Shown here piece after piece: positions 49,063 through 59,232 of a stretch of 64,000 bases of DNA. Within the stretch, counting starts at the first letter, position 1. Every line of letters begins with the position of its first letter. The notes beneath the pieces are model-generated. The model had not been told where the DNA came from. It was given only the letters and a program-made list of their open reading frames with translations, and did no database searches. Position numbers and translations under genes: made by a program. The stretch spans positions 1-64,000 of the forward strand of contig NZ_JACOOY010000003.1 in the NCBI RefSeq assembly GCF_014287705.1. Reading direction: 5' to 3'. Origin of the DNA: Dorea_D hominis. Lineage in GTDB: Bacteria; Bacillota; Clostridia; Lachnospirales; Lachnospiraceae.

Positions 49063-50112
49063 ATGGGAAATGTTATGGCTTACAGTGGAATTGTCACGAA
49101 AGTCCACGGGATGCAGGCGAAACTTCTGTCGGAAGAGGAGCTTGAGGAAGTCGCATCCAAAAAGACAGTTCCGGAAGTAATTGAGTATCTGAAAGAAAAG
49201 CCGGCATATGCAGAGTATATGAACCGGCTGGAGGTAAAACTTTATCATCGAAGGAATGTTGAGAAAGTGCTGTATCAGTCTTTGTATGCAGACTGGTCCA
49301 GACTGTTCCGGTTTGCGGGAATGGAACAGAAGAAGTTTTTGAAAGTTTACTGGAAACGGTATGAAGTGGATTTGATCAATTACTGTCTTCGTATCGTATT
49401 TAATCATTATGAAAAACCATTTGATCTGGAATACAAGAAAGACTTTTTTGACCGGTATTCACAGATCTCGATTGACAAGATGATTACGTCCAGAAATATT
49501 GACGAGCTGGTTGATAATTTACAGGGTACGGAGTATTATGAACCGCTCATTAAGATAAAAGATTCAGGTGCAGCGACGTTGTTTGACTATGATCTTGCAC
49601 TGGATCTCTATTATTTTACGACACTTTGGAGAAAACAGCGCAGACTGCTTAAGAAGAAAGAGCTGGAGATCTATACGCGAGACTGCGGAACAAAGATTGA
49701 TCTTTTGAATATCCAGTGGATATACCGTGCGAAGAAATATTATCATTTACTGCCGCCGGATATTTATGCACTTACGATTCCAATCCATTACCGGCTGAAT
49801 CTGGAAGATTTTAAGATGCTGGTAGACACACCGAGTGTGGAGGAATTTCAAAATCGGCTGGACGAAACATATTATGCGAAGAAATATGAGATCGGGAAGG
49901 AACAGAAGACGATGGAGCAGATCTATCAGGACTGCCTGCGTCAGTTGTACCTGTCAGACCGAAGGCGAGAGCCGTATTCGATCGCATCGATCAGCACATA
50001 TTTGTTTTTAAAAGAAGAAGAAATTAAAAAGTTGACGACAGCGTTTGAATGTATTCGCTACGGATTAACAACAACAGAGACTTTAGCATATATGAAAGGG
50101 GTGATTCGATGA
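49063..50112 (+). CDS. ntpC: V-type ATPase subunit C (AC39/d type)
   Basis: The 349-residue protein links the central rotor stalk to the membrane ring. It is helical, without membrane segments, with the family stretches YSGIVTKVHGMQAKLL and ILDFVDY-like LIN YCLRIVFNHYEKP and ends LKEEEIKKLTTAFECIRYGL. Its stop overlaps the start of subunit I by four bases. In many clostridia this gene stands after E; here it stands second. Confidence 0.92.
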   Translation: MGNVMAYSGIVTKVHGMQAKLLSEEELEEVASKKTVPEVIEYLKEKPAYAEYMNRLEVKLYHRRNVEKVLYQSLYADWSRLFRFAGMEQKKFLKVYWKRYEVDLINYCLRIVFNHYEKPFDLEYKKDFFDRYSQISIDKMITSRNIDELVDNLQGTEYYEPLIKIKDSGAATLFDYDLALDLYYFTTLWRKQRRLLKKKELEIYTRDCGTKIDLLNIQWIYRAKKYYHLLPPDIYALTIPIHYRLNLEDFKMLVDTPSVEEFQNRLDETYYAKKYEIGKEQKTMEQIYQDCLRQLYLSDRRREPYSIASISTYLFLKEEEIKKLTTAFECIRYGLTTTETLAYMKGVIR

Positions 50113-52049
50113 TCGTCAAGATGAAATTCTTAAGCATAAGCGGGCCGAAGACAGACATTGACCGTGTCTGCGACCAGTATCTTTCTAAGTATGAGATGCA
50201 GTTGGAAAATGCAGTGGCTGAGCTTAAGACAACGGACAATCTGCAGCCATTTGTAGATTTGAATCCTTACCGGGAACCGCTCGCGAAGGCGGAGCAGTTT
50301 ACGGCAATGATCAAGGATGACAAGATTTGTCCGAAAGCAGTGACATCGCAGGAGGAGATGCTTGCAATGATCCGGGAAGTGAATCATGATTTTCTGGAAC
50401 TGCAGGAACAGAAAGAATTATTAAAAAAGAAAGTAGAAAGTTTACGGGAAAGACTGGATGTATTGACACCGTTTCAACCGTTGGATCTGGATCTGTACAA
50501 AGTTATGCGTTACCGCTATATGAAGGTGCGGTTTGGACGGATTTCGGTAGATTATTTTCATCGGCTTGAAAAATATTTATTTGATGATCTGAATGCAGTA
50601 TTTATAGAGGGAGCAAGGGATGAGAATTATGTCTATGGATGTTATTTTACATCCAATCCGGAAGCGAGCAAAATAGACTCTGTATTTAATTCACTTCATT
50701 TTGAGCGGATCAGCCTTTCATCAGATTTTATTGGAACGCCGACACAGGCATGTGAGGAATTACAGAAAGAGATTGGTAAAACTAAAAAGAAGATCAAGAA
50801 GATTAACCAAAGTATCCGTGTGCTGGTTGAAAAGCATGCGGCAGAACTGTTAGGAGCGCAGAAGCGTTTGGAAGAATTGTGCAATATCTTTGATGTGCGT
50901 AAGATGGCAGCGCGGATTGAGGAAGGCGACAACAAGGAAGAGTATTACATCCTGTGCGGATGGATGGGCGAAGAAGATGTCGCTAAATTCCTGGAAGAGA
51001 CGAAAAAGGATGATAAGATATTTGTTGTAGTGGAAGAAGACAGAGAGAAGTTCTTCGGTGAACCGCCGACAAAACTTAAGAATCCGAAGCTTTTCAAACC
51101 GTTTGAGATGTTTGTACGGATGTATGGGCTTCCGGCGAATGATGAGATGGATCCGACAATGTTCGTGGCACTTACTTATACATTTATTTTCGGCGCGATG
51201 TTCGGAGATGTGGGACAGGGCTTCTGCCTGTTTGCAATTGGTGGAATCCTGTATTTGACGAAGAAGATAAATCTCGCGGGAATTATATCGGTTGCAGGTA
51301 TTTTCTCAATGGCATTTGGATTTATGTTTGGAAGTGTATTTGGTTTTGAAGATGTGATACCGGCACTATGGTTGAAACCGGTAGAAGCTATGACAAATCT
51401 GCCATTTATCGGGCAGCTGAATACGGTATTTATTGTGGCGGTTGCCTTTGGCATGGGACTGAACCTGCTGGTGATCCTGTTCCAGATGATCAATGCGATA
51501 AAAGCACATGATAGAGGCAATCTGTTATTTTCCAATAACGGGCTGGCGGGATTTGTATTTTACGGATGTATCATTCTGACAATCGTTCTGTATATGACAG
51601 GACATAAGACGCCGAGTAATATTTTACTGGCAATCTGTCTTGGCATACCGGTCATCCTGTTTGTATTTAAAGAACCTCTGACGAATCTTGTGGAGCATAA
51701 TCACAAGAAACTCGAAGAGGGAAAAGTGATGTTTCTTGTGCAGGGATTTTTTGAATTATTTGAAACGATGCTGAGTTATTTTTCCAATACATTGTCTTAT
51801 GTGCGAATCGGTGCATTTGCAGTCAGCCATGCGGCGATCATGGAAGTTGTACTGATGTTGTCTGGAGCGGAGAGCGGAAGCGTGAATATCTTTGGCGTGA
51901 TTCTCGGCAATGTGATCGTGTGCCTGTTAGAGGGACTGATTGTAGGAATCCAGGTACTCAGGCTGGAATATTATGAAATGTTCAGCCGTTTTTATAAAGG
52001 AACCGGAAGAGAGTTTAAACCATTTGATCAACATAAAAAAGAACATTAA
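50109..52049 (+). CDS. ntpI: V-type ATPase subunit I (a subunit)
   Basis: The 646-residue protein has a soluble N-terminal half with coiled coils (about 90-130 and 225-260) and a membrane half from about residue 355 with seven or eight helices. The conserved segments MFGDVGQGFCL, FGFMFGSVFGFED and YVRIGAFAVSHAAIMEVV are present; the Arg in YVRIGAF is the residue that faces the rotor Glu. It forms the stator ion channel. The start at 50109 overlaps subunit C (ATGA). Confidence 0.95.
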   Translation: MIVKMKFLSISGPKTDIDRVCDQYLSKYEMQLENAVAELKTTDNLQPFVDLNPYREPLAKAEQFTAMIKDDKICPKAVTSQEEMLAMIREVNHDFLELQEQKELLKKKVESLRERLDVLTPFQPLDLDLYKVMRYRYMKVRFGRISVDYFHRLEKYLFDDLNAVFIEGARDENYVYGCYFTSNPEASKIDSVFNSLHFERISLSSDFIGTPTQACEELQKEIGKTKKKIKKINQSIRVLVEKHAAELLGAQKRLEELCNIFDVRKMAARIEEGDNKEEYYILCGWMGEEDVAKFLEETKKDDKIFVVVEEDREKFFGEPPTKLKNPKLFKPFEMFVRMYGLPANDEMDPTMFVALTYTFIFGAMFGDVGQGFCLFAIGGILYLTKKINLAGIISVAGIFSMAFGFMFGSVFGFEDVIPALWLKPVEAMTNLPFIGQLNTVFIVAVAFGMGLNLLVILFQMINAIKAHDRGNLLFSNNGLAGFVFYGCIILTIVLYMTGHKTPSNILLAICLGIPVILFVFKEPLTNLVEHNHKKLEEGKVMFLVQGFFELFETMLSYFSNTLSYVRIGAFAVSHAAIMEVVLMLSGAESGSVNIFGVILGNVIVCLLEGLIVGIQVLRLEYYEMFSRFYKGTGREFKPFDQHKKEH

Positions 52050-52075
52050 GATCTGGAAAATAGGAGGATATTATT

Positions 52076-52510
52076 ATGACACTGACTGTAAAATTACTGC
52101 TGATCGCAACTTTGATTCTGAGTATCATCATACCATTTGGGTATTATCTGCTTGGCGAGCAGTCGAAAAAACGCTATAAAAAAGCAATCGGAGCAAATGT
52201 GTTTTTCTTCTTTGGAGCATTTGTGATTGCGGGAATTATGTTATTTGGCGGAGACACTGTACATGCAGCAGAAGCTGCAACGCAGACCGCTTCTAATGCA
52301 ACCGGATTCGGATATCTTGCCGCCGCACTTGCAACCGGTTTATCCTGTGTCGGTGGAGGTATTGCCGTAGCCAGTGCGGCAAGCGCAGCACTGGGTGCCA
52401 TCAGTGAAGATTCCAGCGCACTTGGAAAATCACTGATCTTCGTAGGACTTGCAGAAGGTGTTTGTCTGTATGGACTGATCATCTCCTTCATGATCCTTGG
52501 TAAATTGTAA
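52076..52510 (+). CDS. ntpK: V-type ATPase subunit K (rotor ring)
   Basis: The 144-residue protein has four membrane segments. The second half is a c-ring hairpin: GFGYLAAALATGLSCVGGGIAV, then SALGKSLIFVGLAEGVCLYG with the ion-binding Glu in LAEG. The first half (helices at about 5-25 and 40-60 joined by GEQSKKRYKKAIGAN) has no second Glu and does not look like a c hairpin. So the ring should have one carboxylate per subunit. No Gln stands where Na+-specific rings have one in helix 1, which leans to protons; this is inference. AGGAGG precedes the ATG. Confidence 0.88.
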   Translation: MTLTVKLLLIATLILSIIIPFGYYLLGEQSKKRYKKAIGANVFFFFGAFVIAGIMLFGGDTVHAAEAATQTASNATGFGYLAAALATGLSCVGGGIAVASAASAALGAISEDSSALGKSLIFVGLAEGVCLYGLIISFMILGKL

Positions 52511-52511
52511 G

Positions 52512-52820
52512 ATGAAAATGTATCTGATCAGTGATAATATCGATACTCTGACAGGAATGAGGCTTGCCGGTGTAGACGGCGTGATGGTGCACACGCGGGA
52601 AGAGCTGCGCAGTGCCATTGAAGAAGCGATGCATGATAAGACCGTTGGAATTATCCTGCTGACAGAAAAATTTGGAAGGGAATTTCCGGATCTGATCAAT
52701 GAGATTAAACTGGAAAGGACGATGCCGCTTCTGATTGAAATTCCTGACAGACACGGAACCGGACGAAAAAAAGATTTTATCACTTCGTATGTAAATGAGG
52801 CAATCGGACTGAAGTTATAG
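52512..52820 (+). CDS. ntpG: V-type ATPase subunit F (central stalk)
   Basis: The 102-residue protein has the Rossmann-like fold of subunit F: MYLISDNIDTLTGMRLAGVD, then VGIILLTEKFGREFPDLI, LPLLIEIPDR-like MPLLIEIPDRHG and a C-terminal helix ending SYVNEAIGLKL. It binds subunit D in the rotor shaft. The start is one base after the stop of subunit K and has no clear ribosome site, so translation is probably coupled. The symbol follows Enterococcus naming, in which NtpG is subunit F. Confidence 0.9.
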   Translation: MKMYLISDNIDTLTGMRLAGVDGVMVHTREELRSAIEEAMHDKTVGIILLTEKFGREFPDLINEIKLERTMPLLIEIPDRHGTGRKKDFITSYVNEAIGLKL

Positions 52821-52840
52821 ATAGGAAGAAGGTGGCATGC

Positions 52841-53428
52841 TTGACATTAGAGGAGAAAATAAAGCATCTTCGCACGAAGGCGATGGAAGAAGCCCGTGGC
52901 GAAGGAAATGCAATCATCAAACAGCATGAGGATGCGCTCCGGCAGCTTGCAAAGCAGCATGAAGAAGAGGTGAAACGTCAGGTAGAGACGCGGATCAAAG
53001 CAGAGCAGGTAAGTGCAAAGCAGCAGCTCAATATGGCAATGTCAAAGGCGCAGCTCGAATTGAAAAGAGAAATCAGCGCGACGCAATTTGAATTAAAAAA
53101 AGAACTGTTTCAGGAAGTGGAAGAAAAACTGAATGATTATATGCAGACACCACAGTATCAGGCACTTCTTGTTACTTATATAGAAAAGGCTGCCAGATTT
53201 GCAGATGGAAAAGAGATGACGATATATCTTAATCCGTCGGATGCAAGATGGAAAGATTATTTGGAAGAGCATACCGGCATGAAACTTACGATCAGTAAAG
53301 AAGATTTTATTGGCGGGGTGCGCGCGGTAATTCACGAAAGAAATATATTAGTTGACTATGCGTTTAAGGGAGCGCTGGAAAATGAATCCCAGAAATTCTC
53401 ATTCAAGGGAGGTGCGGGAATTGACTAG
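52841..53428 (+). CDS. ntpE: V-type ATPase subunit E (peripheral stalk)
   Basis: The 195-residue protein has a long N-terminal coiled coil (residues 1-110, Gln/Glu/Lys/Ala-rich) and a C-terminal globular part with GGVRAVIHERNILVDYAFKGAL, the conserved end of subunit E. TTG 52841 is preferred because AAGGTGG is five bases away and the protein then opens MTLEEKIKHL; GTG 52832 is possible. The end overlaps the TTG start of subunit A by eight bases. Confidence 0.88.
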   Translation: MTLEEKIKHLRTKAMEEARGEGNAIIKQHEDALRQLAKQHEEEVKRQVETRIKAEQVSAKQQLNMAMSKAQLELKREISATQFELKKELFQEVEEKLNDYMQTPQYQALLVTYIEKAARFADGKEMTIYLNPSDARWKDYLEEHTGMKLTISKEDFIGGVRAVIHERNILVDYAFKGALENESQKFSFKGGAGID

Positions 53429-55193
53429 CGAAAAGACTGGAAAGATATATGGCATTAATGGTCCCGTTATCTATCTGAAAGGGAAGAATGGATTTAAAAT
53501 GTCGGAGATGGTCTATGTCGGAAAGGAACGCCTTGTCGGTGAGGTGATTTCTCTGGATAAAGATCTGACAACGATCCAGGTATACGAGGAGACGTCGGGA
53601 CTGCGTCCGGGAGAAGAAGTTACGGCATCGGGCGCTGCTGTCTCTGTGACACTGGCTCCGGGAATACTAAATAACATATTTGATGGAATCGAACGACCGC
53701 TTGAGAGAATCGCAGAATCAGGAGGTGCATTTATCACACGTGGTGTCAGCGTGGACGAACTGGATAAAGAAAAATTATGGGATACACATATGACAGTGGG
53801 TATCGGTGATCTGGTGCACGGAGGAATGATTATTGCAGAAGTTCCGGAAACGCGTGCAATCGTGCATAAATGCATGGTGCCACCGGATGTAGAAGGAAAA
53901 GTAATTTCGGTTGTACCGGATGGACAGTATACGATTAAGGATACGCTGATAACACTGGAGCTTGCGGATGGAACATTAAAAGAACTGTCAATGACACAGA
54001 GATGGCCGATCCGTGTACCGCGGCCGGTATCGGAACGGTATCTGGCAAGCGTACCGCTTGTAACCGGACAGAGAATCCTGGATACCATGTTCCCGATTGC
54101 AAAGGGCGGAACCGCTGCAATTCCTGGAGGATTCGGAACCGGAAAGACGATGACACAGCATCAGATCGCAAAATGGTCCGATGCAGACATTATTATTTAT
54201 ATCGGATGTGGAGAGCGTGGAAATGAGATGACACAGGTTCTGGAAGAATTTTCCGAGCTGGTCGATCCGAAATCCGGCAATCCTCTGATGGATAGGACAG
54301 CGCTGATCGCAAATACTTCTAACATGCCGGTAGCTGCCCGTGAAGCATCTATTTATACCGGACTCACCCTGGCAGAGTATTATCGTGATATGGGGTATGA
54401 TGTGGCGATTATGGCAGATTCTACTTCACGATGGGCAGAGGCACTGCGTGAACTGTCCGGACGACTGGAAGAGATGCCGGCAGAAGAGGGATTTCCGGCT
54501 TATCTTGCATCCAGACTGTCCGCATTCTATGAGCGTGCAGGTATGATGCAGACATTAAATGGAGCAACCGGATCAGTATCGATCATCGGTGCAGTATCGC
54601 CACAGGGTGGAGATTTCTCTGAACCGGTCACACAGAATACAAAGCGTTTCGTGCGCTGCTTCTGGGGACTGGATAAATCGCTGGCGTATGCGAGACATTT
54701 CCCGGCAATCCACTGGCTGTCCAGCTACAGTGAATATCTGAACGATTTAAGTGGATGGTATTCGGATCACGTATCGCCGAAGTTTGTAGATTACCGGAAT
54801 CGTCTGATGGCAATTCTGAATCAGGAGAGCAGTCTGATGGAGATTGTAAAACTGATCGGTGGCGATGTACTTCCGGATGATCAGAAACTGATTTTGGAAA
54901 TTGCAAGAGTGATCCGTCTTGGATTCTTGCAGCAGAATGCATTCCACAAAGATGATACATGCGTTTCGCTGGAGAAACAGTTTAAGATGATGGATGTTAT
55001 TTTATATTTATATAAGAAAAGCCGGAGGCTGGTTGCGATGGGTATGCCGATGTCTGTGCTGAAAGCCGAAGGGATTTACGAAAAGGTAATCGCTATTAAA
55101 TATGATGTGCCGAACGATAACCTGCAGCTTTTGGATCTGTATAAACGGGATATTGACGAGTTCTACGATCGTGTTGTAGAGAAGAATGCATAA
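53421..55193 (+). CDS. ntpA: V-type ATPase catalytic subunit A
   Basis: The 590-residue catalytic subunit starts at TTG 53421 behind GGGAGGTG, inside the end of subunit E. It has the long non-homologous insert of V/A-type A subunits (about 110-200), the P-loop GGFGTGKT, the catalytic Glu in GERGNEM, and MADSTSRWAEALRELSGRLE. Length fits the family (580-600). It hydrolyses or makes ATP in the A3B3 head. Confidence 0.97.
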   Translation: MTSEKTGKIYGINGPVIYLKGKNGFKMSEMVYVGKERLVGEVISLDKDLTTIQVYEETSGLRPGEEVTASGAAVSVTLAPGILNNIFDGIERPLERIAESGGAFITRGVSVDELDKEKLWDTHMTVGIGDLVHGGMIIAEVPETRAIVHKCMVPPDVEGKVISVVPDGQYTIKDTLITLELADGTLKELSMTQRWPIRVPRPVSERYLASVPLVTGQRILDTMFPIAKGGTAAIPGGFGTGKTMTQHQIAKWSDADIIIYIGCGERGNEMTQVLEEFSELVDPKSGNPLMDRTALIANTSNMPVAAREASIYTGLTLAEYYRDMGYDVAIMADSTSRWAEALRELSGRLEEMPAEEGFPAYLASRLSAFYERAGMMQTLNGATGSVSIIGAVSPQGGDFSEPVTQNTKRFVRCFWGLDKSLAYARHFPAIHWLSSYSEYLNDLSGWYSDHVSPKFVDYRNRLMAILNQESSLMEIVKLIGGDVLPDDQKLILEIARVIRLGFLQQNAFHKDDTCVSLEKQFKMMDVILYLYKKSRRLVAMGMPMSVLKAEGIYEKVIAIKYDVPNDNLQLLDLYKRDIDEFYDRVVEKNA

Positions 55194-55207
55194 AGGGGGA
55201 GTAAGTT

Positions 55208-56614
<1,407 letters not shown>

Positions 56615-56671
56615 GAAATAATTTTATTTCTATGACAGAGACCAGAATGAAAGCAGAAAAGGAGGCAGAGT

Positions 56672-57286
56672 ATGGATCCGAGAGAATTTCCCACAAAAGG
56701 AAACTTAATGCTTGCCAAAAACTCGCTGGCACTGGCGCATCAGGGCTATGATCTGATGGATAAGAAGCGGAATATTCTGCTCAAAGAGCTGATGTCACTG
56801 ATTGATGAGGCAAAGGGTATTCAGGAAGAGATTGACCAGACATTTACAAAAGCATATGCATGCCTGCAGCGTGCGAATATCGAGCATGGAATCAGCAAAG
56901 TGCGGGAACTGGCATTTACCGTGCCGATCGAAGATTCTATCCGCATCCAGACGCGGAGTATTATGGGAACAGAGATCCCGCATGTCAAATACGATGCAAA
57001 GCAGAATGATCTGACGTATTCGTTCAGTACAACGAGAGAGTCGATCGATATTGCGCGGGAAGCATTCCGGGAAGTGAAAGATCTGACCATCAAATTGTCG
57101 ATGGTGGAGAATGCGGCGTATCGTCTGGCAACGAATATTAAAAAGACACAGAAACGTGCCAATGCGCTTAAGAATATTACGATTCCGATGTACAGCAATC
57201 TGGTATACACGATCAGCAATGCGCTGGAGGAAAAAGAAAGGGAAGAGTTTACCAGATTGAAGGTGATTAAGCGGATGAAGTCGTAG
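56672..57286 (+). CDS. ntpD: V-type ATPase subunit D (central stalk)
   Basis: The 204-residue rotor subunit opens PTKGNLMLAKNSLALAHQGY, then a long coiled coil with LLKELMSLIDEAK, and a C-terminal helix with NALKNITIPMYSNLVYTISN and EREEFTRLKVIK, all typical of subunit D. AAGGAGGCAG precedes the ATG. It is the last gene of the operon; no clear terminator is seen before the AT-rich patch that follows. Confidence 0.96.
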   Translation: MDPREFPTKGNLMLAKNSLALAHQGYDLMDKKRNILLKELMSLIDEAKGIQEEIDQTFTKAYACLQRANIEHGISKVRELAFTVPIEDSIRIQTRSIMGTEIPHVKYDAKQNDLTYSFSTTRESIDIAREAFREVKDLTIKLSMVENAAYRLATNIKKTQKRANALKNITIPMYSNLVYTISNALEEKEREEFTRLKVIKRMKS

Positions 57287-57375
57287 AGGATTATATAATA
57301 ATGAAATATAAGAAAAAGACTTGACAATTTTTGCGTGGGGGGGAGACTAAAACTAAAAAAGGGAGGCACAGGGGA

Positions 57376-58011
57376 ATGAAAAAGTATAAAAAATATTTTA
57401 TCATTACACTTATGTTAGCGTTCGTGTTTAGTTTTAGTTTTACTTCTTTACCGGTTTCAGCTGCATCAAAATATGGAACATATGGTAGAAGAACATATTA
57501 CTATACTGTATCAAAAGCTAAGAATATTAGAATTGAAAAAAGAGGTAAAGCTGTTGGCAAGTATTTAAATGAATGGATGGAAGGCGGCGTGAAATTAGCT
57601 GTGAGCTATGCAATGGGAAATTATTCGATTCCATTTAGTATTGTCGAAATAATGGTTGGAGATGGTGGCGTTAAATATGATAAAAAATCATATTCATCCT
57701 ATGTTTTTCAGGCAAAATATACGACAAGAAATATTTTTTATTATCAGGACAATGCAAAGAAAAAGAAAAAAGTAGTACTTTCTGATGAAAAAGGTGTAGC
57801 AGATGTGTTTTATGAATTTCATCCAGTTGGAGTTGGTTTTAAAAAGTCGACATATACTAAAAAATTAAAAAGTAAAGCAACCGTTAAAACAACTTATTAT
57901 GATAAAAAGTCAAGGAACTTGGAAAGATGTAATATATTGGCAAATCATAATACAAAAGAAATGTGGACAATATCTTCAGAGCTTCTGACAGAAAAGTGGA
58001 GAAAAAAATAG
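57376..58011 (+). CDS. Exported protein of unknown function
   Basis: The 211-residue protein starts at ATG 57376 behind GGGAGGCAC. A signal peptide (KKYKKYFIITLMLAFVFSFS, cleavage near VSAASK) precedes a basic, Tyr- and Lys-rich mature part (YYYTVSKAKNIRIEKRGKAVG, then AKKKKKVVLSDEKG). I recognise no family. Base and codon use are much more AT-rich than the V-ATPase genes before it, suggesting acquired DNA. A TTGACA stands at 57321 but without a matching -10 box. Confidence 0.6.
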   Translation: MKKYKKYFIITLMLAFVFSFSFTSLPVSAASKYGTYGRRTYYYTVSKAKNIRIEKRGKAVGKYLNEWMEGGVKLAVSYAMGNYSIPFSIVEIMVGDGGVKYDKKSYSSYVFQAKYTTRNIFYYQDNAKKKKKVVLSDEKGVADVFYEFHPVGVGFKKSTYTKKLKSKATVKTTYYDKKSRNLERCNILANHNTKEMWTISSELLTEKWRKK

Positions 58012-58046
58012 CTCTAAAAGGAGTTGTCTCTTGTTGAGGGAAAATA

Positions 58047-58496
58047 ATGAAAAAAAGAATTTTAATGTGCATAAGTACTGTTGTTGTAGTTGGAATTATA
58101 GCAATAATTATAGTTTTGAATGGACATACGACATTGGTAAGACAAATAGACAAAAATTTAGGTTCATCAACAAAATGGAAAATTATATCTGTCGAAAAAA
58201 TGGAGAGTGATGAGAATCCAATTGTACATGACACAGATTTGCAGACGGTAATATATAAGAATCTTATTGATGAAATTAAAAAAACAAAGATGAAGCGTAA
58301 ACGCAGAGAATTAGGGATGGAAATAAAAAAGCCACTCTATACAATGACAGTTTCTTCGGATAATGACTATATAACATTTACTGTAAATAATGAAGGTGAA
58401 ATTCACTTAAATCAAACAGATATAACATATATTATTTTAAACGAAAATTCAAAACTATATGATGTACTCAAACAAAATTTTGGCTTGAAAAAATGA
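58047..58496 (+). CDS. Membrane-anchored protein of unknown function
   Basis: The 149-residue protein has one N-terminal helix (residues 5-26) and a small outside domain with MTVSSDNDYITFTVNNEGEI and TDITYIILNENSKLYDVLKQ. There is no lipobox. TTGAGGGA lies six bases before the ATG. It follows the exported protein by 35 bases and shares its AT-richness, so both are probably one operon ending at the hairpin at 58529. Function unknown; the pair could be a secreted factor and its anchored partner. Confidence 0.55.
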   Translation: MKKRILMCISTVVVVGIIAIIIVLNGHTTLVRQIDKNLGSSTKWKIISVEKMESDENPIVHDTDLQTVIYKNLIDEIKKTKMKRKRRELGMEIKKPLYTMTVSSDNDYITFTVNNEGEIHLNQTDITYIILNENSKLYDVLKQNFGLKK

Positions 58497-58521
58497 TTAA
58501 AAGAGATAACAAAATAGTTAA

Positions 58522-59007
58522 GTGAAAGAAAACAGCTACGATATACTGTTGTGTAAGTATATTGTAGCTGTTTTAGCTGTCAGGGCATCCCCACTTTCTC
58601 TGGAACTTTTAATATGGCAGCTCCCGTTTACGCTGATGTTGACAGTTGTGCATGAATTGATTCACGGAATTACATGGGGAATATTTGCAGAAAAACATTT
58701 TCAATCTATAAATTTTGGCGTGATCTGGAAGATGCTGACGCCGTACTGCCATTGTTCGGTACCACTTAAGAAATGGCAGTATGTATTGGGAGCGGCAATG
58801 CCAACACTGGTTCTTGGAGCAGGGTTGGGAGTAGTGGCAATCATGACAGGCAATCTTGTGTGCCTTTATCTTGCGGAATTTATGACTCTCGGCGGCGGTG
58901 GAGATTTTTTGATTATTATGAAAATATTACGATATCACTCTGACAAGGAAGACCAGGTATATTATGACCATCCATATGAATGTGGAGTTGTTGTTTTTGA
59001 AAAATAG
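58522..59007 (+). pseudogene. 5'-truncated DUF3267 protein
   Basis: From about residue 25 the frame codes for a DUF3267 membrane protein: TLMLTVVHELIHGITWGIFA with the HExxH metalloprotease-like motif, then helices around 85-110 and 115-135. The first 18 codons coincide with a strong terminator hairpin and the only start is a GTG at 58522 without a ribosome site. Family members carry an N-terminal soluble part and helix before HExxH, missing here. It is therefore probably a remnant whose 5' end was replaced; if translated it would still have the HExxH motif. Confidence 0.6.
58529..58574 (+). terminator. Strong terminator after the two exported proteins
   Basis: AAAACAGCTAC-G-ATATACT pairs with AGTATAT-T-GTAGCTGTTTT, 19 bp with one G-T pair, ending in TTTT. 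It lies inside the apparent 5' end of the next frame. Confidence 0.85.
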
Positions 59008-59033
59008 AACAAAAAAGAAATAAAAATAAGTTG

Positions 59034-59080
59034 AAAAGATGATTTGATAGTGCTAAACTCCTATAAAAGCATCTTTTTCT
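59034..59080 (+). terminator. Terminator-like hairpin
   Basis: AAAAGATG pairs with CATCTTTT over a 28-base loop, followed by TCTTTT. The remaining bases up to 59232 show no gene. Confidence 0.5.
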
Positions 59081-59232
59081 TTTGCGCTTTTAAGCGTGTC
59101 TTATTCATATCTAAAGTATCTGAAAGGAATTCATGCTTTTAAATTTCACTAATAACAGCAGGAGTCCTGAAGGTACTAACGAAGACCGCACAATTTCTTG
59201 TGAAGGACTCAGAATAAAGAAGGGAGTATTTC

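Noticed and set aside
53513..54088. 191-codon minus-strand frame in the V-ATPase A gene
   Set aside because: The plus strand codes for an undisputed subunit A with all motifs; the opposite frame has no start signal.
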